Of a DNA stretch of 64,000 nucleotides, positions 17,534-26,150 are shown one piece after another. The first letter of the stretch is position 1; the number at the start of each line of letters is the position of its first letter. A program made the translations under genes and the position numbers. The DNA is from an uncultured Alphaproteobacteria bacterium. GTDB taxonomy: Bacteria > Pseudomonadota > Alphaproteobacteria > GCA-2731375. The notes beneath the pieces are model-generated. The model worked only from the letters and a program-made list of their open reading frames with translations. It searched no databases and was not told the origin of the DNA. The stretch covers positions 262,137-326,136 of the forward strand of contig CATOSZ010000008.1 of the NCBI GenBank assembly GCA_951812805.1, given 5' to 3'.

Positions 17534-18715
17534 ATGTCGCAACCACAGGATCGAGTCGTCATCGCCGGCGCCGGGCCGGCGGGCCTGGTCGCCGCCGCGA
17601 TCCTCGCCGAGGCCGGTGTCGCCGTGACGGTGTTGGAGGCGGAGGCGGAACTTCCCCTCAACCTCCGGGCCAGCACCTTTCACCCGCCGACCCTCGACAT
17701 GCTCGACGACCTGGGCGTCGCCGAGGCCTTGATCGCCGAGGGGCTGCGGGCGCCGACCTTGCAGTATCGCGACCGGCCGAACGGCCTGATCGCCCAGTTC
17801 GATTTCGGCGACATCGCCGACCTCACCCGCCATCCCTACCGCGTGCAGTGCGAGCAGTTCCGCCTGAACCAGGCCCTGCTGCGCCGTCTGGCGACGATGG
17901 CCGATGTCGAGGTCCGCTTCGCCGCGGAGGTCGCCGATGTCGCCCAGGACGGAGACGGGGTGCGTGCGATCCTTGACGACGGGGCGGTGGTTGCGGGCCG
18001 CTACCTCGTTGGGGCGGACGGCGCCAACAGTGCCGTTCGCCGGGCGAGCGGCATCGGCTTCGAGGGCTTTACCTGGCCGGAACGGCTGCTGGTCGTCAGC
18101 ACGCCGTACGATTTCACCGGTCCCTTTCCCGATCTCTGCCTGGTCAACTATGTGGCCGATCCGGTCGAGTGGAACTTCCTGCTGAAGGTGCCGGGGCTCT
18201 GGCGTGTGATGTTCCCGACCGGGCCGGAGGAGGCGGACGAGGACATCCTCTCCGACGCCACGGTGCAACGGCGCCTGCGTCGCGTGCACGACCGGGGCGG
18301 CGACTACGAGGTCACCCACCGCACCCTCTACCGGGTGCATCAGCGGGTCGCGGAGAGCTACCGGGCGGGGCGCTGTTTCCTCGCCGGCGACGCGGCGCAT
18401 ATCAACAATCCGCTCGGCGGCATGGGCATGAACGGCGGCATTCACGATGCGCACAATATCGCCGGCAAGCTCGCCCGGGTGATGACGGGCGCGGCGCCGG
18501 CCGACCTGCTGGACGCCTACGAGGCCGAGCGGCGACCGGTGGCGCTGGAATACATCAACCAGCACACGATCCGGAACAAGCGGAACCTGGAAACCGACGA
18601 TCCCGCGGAGCAAGCCGCCTTCCGCACCCGGCTGCGCGAGATCCAGGCCGACCCGGCCAAGACCCGGGCGTATTTGCGCCAGGTCTCGATGCTCGCCAGC
18701 CTGGATCCGAGATAG
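17534..18715 (+). CDS. FAD-dependent aromatic hydroxylase-like monooxygenase
   Basis: The protein has 393 residues from ATG 17534. VVIAGAGPAGLVAAAILAEA is the GxGxxG dinucleotide fold, LVGADGANSAVRR is the DG motif, and RCFLAGDAAHINNPLGGMGM is the GD motif that binds the FAD ribityl chain. It therefore belongs to the PHBH/UbiH group A hydroxylases that use NAD(P)H and O2. It starts 17 bp after the SfnB-like gene. The C-terminus lacks the thioredoxin-like extension of phenol hydroxylases. The substrate is not evident, though an aromatic or heteroaromatic ring is typical. Confidence 0.88.
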   Translation: MSQPQDRVVIAGAGPAGLVAAAILAEAGVAVTVLEAEAELPLNLRASTFHPPTLDMLDDLGVAEALIAEGLRAPTLQYRDRPNGLIAQFDFGDIADLTRHPYRVQCEQFRLNQALLRRLATMADVEVRFAAEVADVAQDGDGVRAILDDGAVVAGRYLVGADGANSAVRRASGIGFEGFTWPERLLVVSTPYDFTGPFPDLCLVNYVADPVEWNFLLKVPGLWRVMFPTGPEEADEDILSDATVQRRLRRVHDRGGDYEVTHRTLYRVHQRVAESYRAGRCFLAGDAAHINNPLGGMGMNGGIHDAHNIAGKLARVMTGAAPADLLDAYEAERRPVALEYINQHTIRNKRNLETDDPAEQAAFRTRLREIQADPAKTRAYLRQVSMLASLDPR

Positions 18716-18795
18716 GGCGCCTTACGCCGGTTGGAAATCCGGCGATTTCTCGCCTAGCATGTCCCATCCGACCTTCGATCACAGGGACAGCCATA

Positions 18796-20001
18796 ATGAG
18801 CGAGCACGAGCCTGTTTCGGACTGGTTCACCGACTTCGATCTGTTCGATCCCGATTACACCGCCGACCCGGGCCCGATCTGGCGGGAGATGCGGGAGGGT
18901 TGCCCCCTCGCGCGCAGCGAGCGCCGGGGCGGGGCCTGGCTCACCAGCAGTTATGACGACGTTCAGACGCTGATCCGGATGGTGCCGACGCTGTCCAATC
19001 GGCAGCCGACGGTGTTGCCGCTGGCGGACGACAAGGATCCGCTGGCGGAATATCACTCCGACCTGTTTCCACCCGTCACCCAGGACCCGCCGAAACACGG
19101 GCTCTATCGGCGGCTGCTCCTGCCGATGTTCACGGTCCCGGCGGTGGAGGGCCACAGGGCGTTCACGGCGCAACTTTGCAACCGCCTCATCGACGGTTTC
19201 ATCGATTCCGGCGCCTGCGACGCGGCGGAGGATTACGCCCGGCAGATTTCCCCGCGGGTGATCGGCCATCTGCTGGGAATCGATCCCGAAAGGACGGACG
19301 AGTTCGTCGACTGGGTGCAGAACTTCCTGGAGTTCGGTACGACGGATTTGGAATTGCGCGCCAGGTATTACCGCATCATCCGCGGCTTCTTCGACGAACA
19401 GGTCGAATTGCGCCGCGCCGCGCCTGGCGACGACTATATCTCCCGGCTCGTCGGCGGTGAGATCGACGGCCGGCCGTTGTCGAACAACGAAATCGTCAAC
19501 ATGTGCATCCTGTTGCTCTCCGCCGGCATCGATACGACGTGGAGCAGCATCGGCTCGTCGCTCTGGCATTTCGCCACGCACCCCGCGCATCGACGCCGGC
19601 TGGCGGCGGAGCCGGACCTGCTGGCAAGCGCGGTCGAGGAGATGTTGCGTCTGCACGCCCCCGTCTACGCGGGTCGCATCGCCCTCGAGGAACTGGAACA
19701 TGGCGGCGTCGCCATCGCGCGCGGCGATCGGGTGATCCTGAACCTGCCGGCGGCGAACCGCGACCCCGAGGTCTTTACACAGCCGGACGAAGCCGTCATC
19801 GACCGCGAGAAGAACCGCCATGTCTCCTTCGGGGTCGGCATACATCGCTGCGTCGGCTCGAACCTCGCCCGCCTGGAGATGGAGGTGGCACTCGGCACCT
19901 GGTTCGCCCGGATCCCGGAGTTCGAACTGACCGACCCGGACGCCGTCATCTGGTCGCGCGGCCAGGTTCGCGGCGCCCGAACCGTTCCGGTGCGCTTCTA
20001 G
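18796..20001 (+). CDS. Cytochrome P450
   Basis: This 401-residue soluble bacterial P450 begins at ATG 18796. The I-helix is LLLSAGIDTTWSSIG, the ExxR motif is VEEMLRLHAPV, and the haem loop FGVGIHRCVGSNLAR places the haem thiolate at C352. The PxxH segment QDPPKHGLYRRLLLPMF is the usual substrate-side region. Class I partners (ferredoxin and reductase) are not adjacent. It is 80 bp downstream of the FAD monooxygenase and 19 bp upstream of the enoyl-CoA hydratase. Together these suggest stepwise oxygenation followed by CoA-linked breakdown, which is an inference from order only. Confidence 0.95.
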   Translation: MSEHEPVSDWFTDFDLFDPDYTADPGPIWREMREGCPLARSERRGGAWLTSSYDDVQTLIRMVPTLSNRQPTVLPLADDKDPLAEYHSDLFPPVTQDPPKHGLYRRLLLPMFTVPAVEGHRAFTAQLCNRLIDGFIDSGACDAAEDYARQISPRVIGHLLGIDPERTDEFVDWVQNFLEFGTTDLELRARYYRIIRGFFDEQVELRRAAPGDDYISRLVGGEIDGRPLSNNEIVNMCILLLSAGIDTTWSSIGSSLWHFATHPAHRRRLAAEPDLLASAVEEMLRLHAPVYAGRIALEELEHGGVAIARGDRVILNLPAANRDPEVFTQPDEAVIDREKNRHVSFGVGIHRCVGSNLARLEMEVALGTWFARIPEFELTDPDAVIWSRGQVRGARTVPVRF

Positions 20002-20020
20002 CGGCATTGGGAGAGGGGGG

Positions 20021-20773
20021 ATGAGCGGTATCGAGGTCGAACGCGTCGAGGATTGCATGCGTATCCGTCTGGCCAACGGCGTGCAGAACCTGTTGACGAC
20101 GGAGGTTATCGGTTCGCTGTCCGCGGCGCTGGACGAGGCCGCCCGCGACGCCCGCGGCGTGCTGCTCTGCGGGGGCGACAAGTTCTTCTCCAACGGGGTC
20201 GATCTCGAGTGGGCGCTGGCCCGCTCCGGCGCCGAGATGCGGGAGATGTTTCTGGCGCTCGGGAACAGCATCCTGCGCATCATGGAATGTCCGGTCCCCG
20301 TCGTGGGCGCCGTCCGGGGGCATGCCATCGGCGGGGCCTTCGCGCTCTTCATCGCCTGCGACTATCGTTTCGGCGGGCGGGGTCGGGTGCTGCTCGGCAA
20401 GCCGGAAATCCTGTTGGGCGTGCCCAATCCCTATTACGGCGATCAGCTGCTGCGCTTCGTCGCCGGTGATTTCGTTGCCTCCGACCTGATCTACGCCGGC
20501 CGCCTGGTCACGGCCGAGGCCGCCTCGGACCTGAACATCGTCCACGGCGTCGACGAGCCCGACGAAATCGAGGCGGTCGCTTGGGAACGACTGCGGACGC
20601 TGTGCGCGTTGGCGCCCGATGCCTTCGCGGAATCGAAATCGATGCGCAACGCTCGCTTCATTGCCGACGTCCGTGCCCAACTCTCCGCCCGGGTTGCTCG
20701 CCAGGTCGAGATCTGGAACGGCGCCGAGGCGCAAAGCCGACTGCACGCGGCGGCAGAACGGTTGAAACGTTAG
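20021..20773 (+). CDS. Enoyl-CoA hydratase/isomerase-family protein
   Basis: The 250-residue crotonase-fold protein starts at ATG 20021 after a strong GAGAGGGGGG. CGGDKFFSNGVDLEWAL and VRGHAIGGAFALFIACDYRF are the two oxyanion-hole loops. KPEILLGVPNPYYGDQLLRF lacks the paired catalytic glutamates of classical hydratase in obvious form, so an isomerase or hydrolase reaction is possible. The TAG at 20771-20773 overlaps the convergent TcuA-like stop by four bases, so there is no room for a terminator between them. Confidence 0.88.
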   Translation: MSGIEVERVEDCMRIRLANGVQNLLTTEVIGSLSAALDEAARDARGVLLCGGDKFFSNGVDLEWALARSGAEMREMFLALGNSILRIMECPVPVVGAVRGHAIGGAFALFIACDYRFGGRGRVLLGKPEILLGVPNPYYGDQLLRFVAGDFVASDLIYAGRLVTAEAASDLNIVHGVDEPDEIEAVAWERLRTLCALAPDAFAESKSMRNARFIADVRAQLSARVARQVEIWNGAEAQSRLHAAAERLKR

Positions 20774-22263
20774 GCGTGCGTCCGCTCCGCGTAGGCGGCG
20801 GCGAAGCGGCCGGCGCGACGGCCGAAGACGGAGCCCGACATGAGGCCGCTGCCGCCCGGATAATTCTCGTAGAAGATCCCGCCGACCAGCTCGCCGGCGG
20901 CGAAGAGGCCGGGGATCGGTCGGTTGGCCAGGTCCTGCACGGCCGAGCCGTCGTCGATCTTCAGGCCGCCGAACGTAAAAGTGATGCCGGTCGTGGTGAC
21001 GTAGCCGACGTAGGGCGGCTTGTCGATCGGCAGCGCCCAGTTGGTCTTGGCCGGCGTGATGCCGTCGGTTGTCACACCGTCGAGGATGGCGGGATTGTAG
21101 TCGCCCGGCTGGCAGGCAGCGTTGTAGTCCGCCACCGTCTGCGCCAGGCCCTTGGGATCGATCTCCAGCTCTTCCGCCAGGCCCTCGATCGTGTCGCTCT
21201 CGCCGCGGGTGACCTGGCGGATGCGGTACTCGTCGCGCAGCATGTGCACGGTCTTCTGGTCGAAGACCTGCACGCAGGTACGCCGCGGCTGGCCCATGAT
21301 GGCGCGGCCAAAGCGGACATAGGTGAGGTTGCGATAGTCCTCGCCCTCGTCGACGAAGCGCTGGCCGTGAATGTTCACCATGATGCCGAGCGGGTAGGAG
21401 TGCTTCTGGAAATTGTCCAGCACCTCCCGGTCGCCAAAGGGCGGGGCGGAGATGTCCCAGCCGACCGAATGGCAGCCCGACCAGTTGCCGTAGGGCTGCG
21501 CGCCGATCTCCAGCGCCATTGCGATGCCGTCGCCCGTGTTGTGCCGCGTGCCGCGCACCCGGCAGAGGTCCCAGCCCGGACCGAGGTAGCGCACCCGCCA
21601 TTCCGGATTGCTCTCGAAGCCGCCGCAGGCGAGAATCACTGACTTGCAGGCGATTTCCTCCAGCCCCTCCGGCGTGCGCACGGTGAGGCCGGTGATGCGA
21701 TAGTCGTCGTCATGGCGCAGCTTCCAGGCCGCGGTCTCGTAGCGGATCGGGATCTCCAGCCGCGCGGCGCGGGCGAGCAGGAATTGCACCAGCCCGGCGC
21801 CGCCGCCGACCGCCTCGATGTTGACGCCGCCGTAGAACACATGCTTGCCGTCGACCAGGTAGGACTGGCGGCCGAACATCGGCACGAAGCGCACGCCGTT
21901 CTCGCGCAGCCAGGCCATGGTGGGGCGGGAATCGTCGATCAGGGTCCAGGCCAGGTCTTCGTTCGACTGGTGATGGGTGACCTTCATAAGCTGGTCGTAG
22001 AAGTGATGCCGGTCGTGCGAGGGCAGCTCGATTTGCATCCGCTCCTCGTTCGAGAGGTCGGTGAGGATGTCCTGGCTGACGTCGTCGAGGCCTTCGTGGG
22101 CGAAGCGGAAGCCGCCGGCGGTGAAATAGGAATTGCCGCCCTTCTCCTCTTCCGGCGCCTTTTCCAGCACCAGCACGCTGGCGCCGTGCTCCTGCGCCGA
22201 TATCGCCGCGCACAGCGCTGCGTTGCCGGCCCCCACCACCACCACGTCATAAGTCTCGGACAT
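20770..22263 (-). CDS. FAD-binding dehydrogenase, TcuA/fumarate-reductase-flavoprotein-like
   Basis: The protein has 497 residues from ATG 22263 ([20 protein letters not shown]). The longer frame would start inside IS481 copy A. VVVGAGNAALCAAISAQEHG is the FAD Rossmann motif, and EEEKGGNSYFTAGGFRFAHE closely resembles tricarballylate dehydrogenase TcuA and urocanate/fumarate reductase flavoproteins. YPGGSGLMSGSVFGRRAGRF is the C-terminal FAD loop. TcuB, the usual electron-transfer partner, is absent. IS481 copy A lies 80 bp upstream of the start and has displaced whatever promoter region was further upstream. Confidence 0.88.
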   Translation of the reverse strand: MSETYDVVVVGAGNAALCAAISAQEHGASVLVLEKAPEEEKGGNSYFTAGGFRFAHEGLDDVSQDILTDLSNEERMQIELPSHDRHHFYDQLMKVTHHQSNEDLAWTLIDDSRPTMAWLRENGVRFVPMFGRQSYLVDGKHVFYGGVNIEAVGGGAGLVQFLLARAARLEIPIRYETAAWKLRHDDDYRITGLTVRTPEGLEEIACKSVILACGGFESNPEWRVRYLGPGWDLCRVRGTRHNTGDGIAMALEIGAQPYGNWSGCHSVGWDISAPPFGDREVLDNFQKHSYPLGIMVNIHGQRFVDEGEDYRNLTYVRFGRAIMGQPRRTCVQVFDQKTVHMLRDEYRIRQVTRGESDTIEGLAEELEIDPKGLAQTVADYNAACQPGDYNPAILDGVTTDGITPAKTNWALPIDKPPYVGYVTTTGITFTFGGLKIDDGSAVQDLANRPIPGLFAAGELVGGIFYENYPGGSGLMSGSVFGRRAGRFAAAYAERTHA

Positions 22264-22355
22264 GCTTTCGATCTCGCTTGCTTTTCGTCCCGCCCGGCGC
22301 GGGCGGCGCCATGTTATCGGCTCCGCCGGGGGAGGCAAGCCGCTGTCCAGGTTCA

Positions 22356-23363
22356 CTACATATGAGACGACGAGGTCTTCTTGGCTGTGATCTGTCGAAG
22401 GTACTCCTCGGGGGTTTTGCCTTTCAAGGCTCCATGAGGCCTGAAGGTGTTGTAGATGTTGGCGAACTTGTCGATCTGTGGGTTTAGTTTGTCGAGCTGG
22501 TCCTCGATGTCATGGCAGGCGTAGAACTCGTAGCGCCATGCGCCGTTGGCTCGCTCGACGCCGCCATTGAGCTGCGGCGTCCTCGGCGGCAAGACATAGA
22601 CGGGGATCTTTCGGCTCTCGCAGGCGGCCTCGAACTCGGCCATGAACTCGGATCCACCGTCGACCTGGATGGCCTTCACGGGGAAGGGCAGGTCGGCCAC
22701 GAGTTTGTCGAGGAAGCTCTCGGCGTTCCTGGCGGTCGCTCTGCGGAAGGCCTTGGCACAGGTGAAGCGGCTGACGGGATCGTAGGCGGTGAACTGCTTG
22801 ACCGTGCGCTCGCCGGCCGGCGTGATGCTCAAGGTGTCGAGCTGGACCAGATCGCCGGGGGCCGTTGCCTTCATCCCCTTCGGCAAACGCTTGGCGTGTG
22901 GGCGCTTGGCTCTCTTGCCCTTGGCGCGTCGTCGCGCCACGGGCACCGGCACAACGACGCCGCGCGCGACCAGATGGGCGAGCATGCGACCAACGGTGCT
23001 GTCCGACAAGGTGAAGCCCTCTCGGCGCAGCAGCGGTCCGAGCTTGGCCTTGCCCCACATCGGGAAGTCGCGGCGCAGCCGTTCAAGCCGACGCAGCACC
23101 GCACTCGACCACTCTCGGCGACGACGGCGGCGAGGCGCGCGCGAGCGCGGCTCCAACCGCTCGTCCCAGCGATAGAGCGTGCTACGCGGCACGCCCACCG
23201 CCTGGGCCGCCGCCTCGGCCGTCAAGCCGTCACGCCGGGCCCGATGCCAACGCCGGACGGCGTCGCGTCTGAACGCTACGCATTTAGTGTCGGGCTCCGC
23301 GTTCAGACGCGACGCCGTCCTCCAACCCCTGATAACATGTCGGGGCAGGCCAAAAACCTGCAT
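22356..23363 (-). CDS. IS481-family transposase (intact, copy A)
   Basis: The ATG at 23363 has AAGGAG six bases upstream and gives 335 residues (MQVFGLPRHVIRGWRTASRL). A GTG 12 codons earlier is less likely. DGLTAEAAAQAVGVPRSTLY is an HTH domain, followed by an HTH_29-like region and the rve core. The catalytic D/D/E are in LVQLDTLSI, IQVDGGSEFMAEF and NGGVERANGAW. RPHGALKGKTPEEYLRQ is the usual C-terminus. No damage is visible. Confidence 0.95.
   Translation of the reverse strand: MQVFGLPRHVIRGWRTASRLNAEPDTKCVAFRRDAVRRWHRARRDGLTAEAAAQAVGVPRSTLYRWDERLEPRSRAPRRRRRREWSSAVLRRLERLRRDFPMWGKAKLGPLLRREGFTLSDSTVGRMLAHLVARGVVVPVPVARRRAKGKRAKRPHAKRLPKGMKATAPGDLVQLDTLSITPAGERTVKQFTAYDPVSRFTCAKAFRRATARNAESFLDKLVADLPFPVKAIQVDGGSEFMAEFEAACESRKIPVYVLPPRTPQLNGGVERANGAWRYEFYACHDIEDQLDKLNPQIDKFANIYNTFRPHGALKGKTPEEYLRQITAKKTSSSHM
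23255..23320. repeat. 22-bp perfect palindrome arms inside the IS481 copy A transposase
   Basis: Bases 23255-23276 and 23299-23320 are perfect inverted complements (GGACGGCGTCGCGTCTGAAC at the outer end), with a 22-base loop. They code for SRLNAEPDTKCVAFRRDAV on the minus strand. IS481 copy B lacks this hairpin and exactly 62 bp in total, with the junction at CGGCGT, a hexamer present on both sides of the segment in copy A. Confidence 0.92.
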
Positions 23364-23530
23364 GGGGATCTCCTTCAAGCTGTTGGTCTCGCAACTCACA
23401 GCTTCGGAGATCCCCGCCTCTGCCGCCAGAGGCGCGTCTCACATCTATCTGAACCTAGTCAGCCGCCGGCTTGCATTGCCGCCGGCTTGGCGCTTTGATG
23501 CGCTCGCTTCGCCAACCGGGAGAGTTACTC

Positions 23531-24472
23531 ATGCCGCTGCACCCGCAAATCACCGCCGCGCTGGAGGCGCTGGACGCCGCCGGCCTGCCCCCGCTGGAAT
23601 CGCTGTCGCCGCAAGCGGCCCGCGATCAGGTGGTCGCCATGTCCGAGGCCCGCGGGTCGTTCGGTGCGCCGGGTGTCACGACGAAGAACAAGGTCGTACC
23701 GGGCCCCGGCGGCGGCATCCCCTGCCGGATCTACCGGCCTTCGACGGCGGGCGACGAGGCGTTGCCGGGTCTGATCTATTTCCACGGCGGCGGCCATGTC
23801 TTCGGCAACCTCAACACCCATGACGACGTCGCCCGCGAGCTGGCGGAACTGGCCGGCATCACCGTCTGTTCCGTCAACTACCGCAAAGGGCCGGAGCACA
23901 AGTTCCCCGCCGCGGTCGAGGATTGTTTCGCGGTGACCGCCTGGTGCGCCGAGAACGGCGCCGAGATCGCCATGGACGGCAGCCGCCTGGCGGTCGGCGG
24001 CGACAGCGCCGGCGGCAACCTCGCCGCGGTCGTCGCCCTCATGGCGCGCGAGGCGGGCGGGCCGGCGCTGCGCCACCAGCTGCTGGTCTATCCGGTGACC
24101 GACTACACCTGCGCCAGTCCGTCCTACGAGGCACACGGCGAGGGCTGCGGGCCGTTGACCGACGGGCTGATGCGCTGGTTCCAGGTGCATTACCTGAACG
24201 ATGCGGCCGAGGCCGAGGACTGGCGCGCCTCGCCCCTGAAGGCGGTCGATCTCTCCGGCCTGCCGCCGGCATTGGTCGTCACGGCGGAATACGACGTGCT
24301 GCACGATGACGGTATCGCCTATGCTGACGCGCTGCGCCGGGCGGGCGTCGACGTCACCCATTCGGAGTACGAGGGCATGATCCACATGTTCTTCGCCATG
24401 CCGCCGGCAATCGACGGCGCCAAGGCGGCCCGGAGCGAAGCGGCCGCGGCGCTGCAACGCGCCCTGGCCTAA
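23531..24472 (+). CDS. Alpha/beta hydrolase, hormone-sensitive-lipase family
   Basis: The ATG at 23531 is preferred (GGGAGAG eight bases upstream), giving 313 residues. An ATG at 23471 would be only 10 bp from the IS481 end. LIYFHGGGHVFGNLNTHDDV is the HGGG oxyanion motif, and GGDSAGGNLAAVVALM holds the nucleophilic serine. The catalytic Asp and His are in VTAEYDVLHDDG and EGMIHMFFAMPP. It is a cytoplasmic esterase or carboxylesterase with unknown substrate. The amidase genes follow 14 bp downstream in the same orientation, suggesting an ester/amide hydrolysis operon. Confidence 0.93.
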   Translation: MPLHPQITAALEALDAAGLPPLESLSPQAARDQVVAMSEARGSFGAPGVTTKNKVVPGPGGGIPCRIYRPSTAGDEALPGLIYFHGGGHVFGNLNTHDDVARELAELAGITVCSVNYRKGPEHKFPAAVEDCFAVTAWCAENGAEIAMDGSRLAVGGDSAGGNLAAVVALMAREAGGPALRHQLLVYPVTDYTCASPSYEAHGEGCGPLTDGLMRWFQVHYLNDAAEAEDWRASPLKAVDLSGLPPALVVTAEYDVLHDDGIAYADALRRAGVDVTHSEYEGMIHMFFAMPPAIDGAKAARSEAAAALQRALA

Positions 24473-24486
24473 GGGGTGGTGGCGTG

Positions 24487-24678
24487 ATGAGCGAGAGCGA
24501 GACGGAACGCCTGCGGGCATACTTCGGCCACGATCTCTCCGAGGACGACATCGAGAACTACGGACCCCGGCTGCGGCGCCAGCTCGCGGCGATCGAGCGG
24601 CTGCGGGCCTGGGAGGGCGAACTCGGCGGCATCGAGCCCGCTGTGGTGCCGTGCTTGCTTCGCGGAGACGGCGCATGA
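24487..24678 (+). CDS. Small GatC/AtzG-like partner of the downstream amidase
   Basis: The protein has 63 residues (MSESETERLRAYFGHDLSED). GTG 24484 directly before this ATG is an alternative start. It is rich in charged helical residues (RRQLAAIERLRAWEGELG) and ends GIEPAVVPCLLRGDGA. The EPA..P ending resembles the C-terminal tail of GatC/AtzG-type peptides, which wrap around amidase-signature enzymes. It lies 14 bp after the hydrolase and overlaps the amidase start by 4 bp (ATGA), a coupling expected for a subunit. The family is inferred from size, tail and context; no catalytic residues are expected. Confidence 0.7.
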   Translation: MSESETERLRAYFGHDLSEDDIENYGPRLRRQLAAIERLRAWEGELGGIEPAVVPCLLRGDGA

Positions 24679-26075
24679 CCCTCGACGACGACATTGCCTT
24701 CGCCGGAATGGACGAGGTGCGCCGGCGCATGGACGCGGGCGAATTCGGCCCGGCGGCCCTGACCGAGGCGCTGCTGGCCCGGGTCGAACGCTCGCAGAAC
24801 AGCCTCAACAGCTTCATCACCGTGACCGCCGAGATCGCCCGTGAACAGGCCGCCGCCGCCGAGGCGGCGCTGGCGGGCGGCGGGGCGCGCGGGCCGCTCG
24901 ACGGCATACCGCTCGGCTACAAGGACCTGCTCGCGACCAAGGGCGTGCGCACCACCTTCGCCTCCCGCGCCTATGCCGATTGGATCCCGGACGAGGACGC
25001 GACGCAGATCCGCCGCTTCCACGCGGCCGGCGCCGTCATGCTCGGCAAGCTCAACCTGTCGGAGGGCGCGGCGGATTCGTCCAGCCAGTCCTCGGCCTTC
25101 GGCGGCCCGCGCAATCCCTGGGACCCGGATCGCATACCCGGCGGCTCCAGCGGCGGCTCGGCGGCGGCGGTGGCGGCCGGCCTCGTCTACGGCGCGATCG
25201 GCAGCGATACCGCGATGTCGATCCGCCAGCCCGCCGCGCTCTGCGGCATCGTCGGGCTGAAGCCGACCTATGGTCGCGTCTCGAAACACGGCGCCATGGC
25301 GCTGTCCTTCTCGCTCGACCACCTCGGGCCGATGACGCGCAATGTGCGCGACTGCGCTTTGATGCTGCAGGTGATGGCGGGGTACGATCCGCTGGATCCC
25401 ACGACCCTCGACGTCGCGGTGCCGGACTATGTCGCCGCCGTGGACACGGCGCCCGCCCGCCTGAACGGTGTCGTCATCGGCGTGCCGCGCCGGCCCTATT
25501 TCGAGGATCTGGCCGACGGCTGGGCCGCGGTGATCGAGCAGGCCCTGGCGGTGTTCGCCGGCCTCGGCGCGCGGCTGGAAGAATTCGAGCTGCCGCACGG
25601 CGACGATCTCACCCATCTGTCGTCGCTGCTGGTCTTCGCCGAGGGGGCGGCCTATCACGCCGCCGCCTATCGCCGCGATTCCGAGCTGCTCGGCCCCGGC
25701 CTGCGCGCGCTGGTCGAGGGCGGCAACCGGATTTCGGCGGCCGACTACGTCCAGGCCCAACGCCTGCGCCGCAAGCTCGGCGAGGAGGCGCTGGCGGTGA
25801 TGGCGCGCTATGACGCGCTGTTGCTGCCGACCACACCGCTGCCGGCCTGCCTTGTTTCCGAGGACGACCCGGCGCTCACCGGCCCGCGCTTTCGCAACAC
25901 CATGCTGTTCGACGTGCTGGGCGTACCGGCCGCCTCGATCCCCTGTGGTTTCGACCCCCTCGGCATGCCGGTCGGCCTGCAACTCGTCACCAACGCCTTC
26001 ACCGAGGACCGCCTGCTGGCCCTCGCCCGCGCCTACGAGCGCGAGACGGAATGGCACCTCCGCCGCCCGGGCTAG
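24675..26075 (+). CDS. Amidase-signature enzyme (GatA/AtzE-like)
   Basis: The protein has 466 residues. The Ser-cisSer-Lys triad is present: K83 in GIPLGYKDLLATKG, the cis-serine in RIPGGSSGGSAAAVAAG and S182 in GSDTAMSIRQPAALCG. The usual GSDTGGSIR is changed to GSDTAMSIR, with alanine-methionine in place of the two glycines before the nucleophile. This may reshape the oxyanion hole or substrate pocket. GLKPTYGRVSKHG follows as in GatA. It is coupled to the 63-residue protein upstream. Its TAG shares bases with the fossil minus-strand stop at 26072-26074. The substrate is unknown; a GatCAB role is unlikely because gatB is not nearby. Confidence 0.92.
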   Translation: MTLDDDIAFAGMDEVRRRMDAGEFGPAALTEALLARVERSQNSLNSFITVTAEIAREQAAAAEAALAGGGARGPLDGIPLGYKDLLATKGVRTTFASRAYADWIPDEDATQIRRFHAAGAVMLGKLNLSEGAADSSSQSSAFGGPRNPWDPDRIPGGSSGGSAAAVAAGLVYGAIGSDTAMSIRQPAALCGIVGLKPTYGRVSKHGAMALSFSLDHLGPMTRNVRDCALMLQVMAGYDPLDPTTLDVAVPDYVAAVDTAPARLNGVVIGVPRRPYFEDLADGWAAVIEQALAVFAGLGARLEEFELPHGDDLTHLSSLLVFAEGAAYHAAAYRRDSELLGPGLRALVEGGNRISAADYVQAQRLRRKLGEEALAVMARYDALLLPTTPLPACLVSEDDPALTGPRFRNTMLFDVLGVPAASIPCGFDPLGMPVGLQLVTNAFTEDRLLALARAYERETEWHLRRPG

Positions 26076-26140
26076 GCGAACCCGAGCCTCCTCCCGATCC
26101 CCATCTCCCCCGCCTTCTTCGAGAGAATCCAACCCGGCGC
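26072..26140 (-). pseudogene. Fossil 3' end of an ornithine-cyclodeaminase-like gene
   Basis: Read on the minus strand, 26140 to 26072 encodes APGWILSKKAGEMGIGRR then LGFA and a TAG stop. The intact gene at 26307-27311 ends ALGWILLKKAGDLEIGQT then LRFA and its stop. The two tails agree at 14 of 22 positions, and the stop falls at the same place. No homology to the rest of the gene is visible upstream on that strand, where the REP-like palindrome begins. The remnant's stop shares bases with the amidase stop (CTAG), as two convergent genes often do. Confidence 0.72.
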
Positions 26141-26150
26141 AAATCCGGAG

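Larger units (their letters stand above)
22344..23461 (-). mobile_element. IS481-family insertion sequence, copy A, 1118 bp
   Basis: The left end begins TGTCCAGGTTCACTACATAT, and the reverse complement of the right end begins TGACTAGGTTCAGATAGATG. These are related terminal inverted repeats with TG/CA tips. A 5-bp direct repeat GCCGC flanks it (22339-22343 and 23462-23466). A second copy of the same element lies in the opposite orientation at 47540-48595. Copy A carries the full-length transposase and lies between the TcuA-like gene and the alpha/beta hydrolase gene, in what was probably their shared divergent promoter region. Confidence 0.95.

Noticed and set aside
22264..22356. N-terminal extension of the TcuA-like protein to 22356
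   Set aside because: The extension would start inside IS481 copy A. The conserved fold begins right after ATG 22263.
23255..23320. Hairpin in IS481 copy A as an integron attC site or small mobile element
   Set aside because: It lies within the transposase reading frame and encodes part of an otherwise continuous protein, and no attC core sites are seen.
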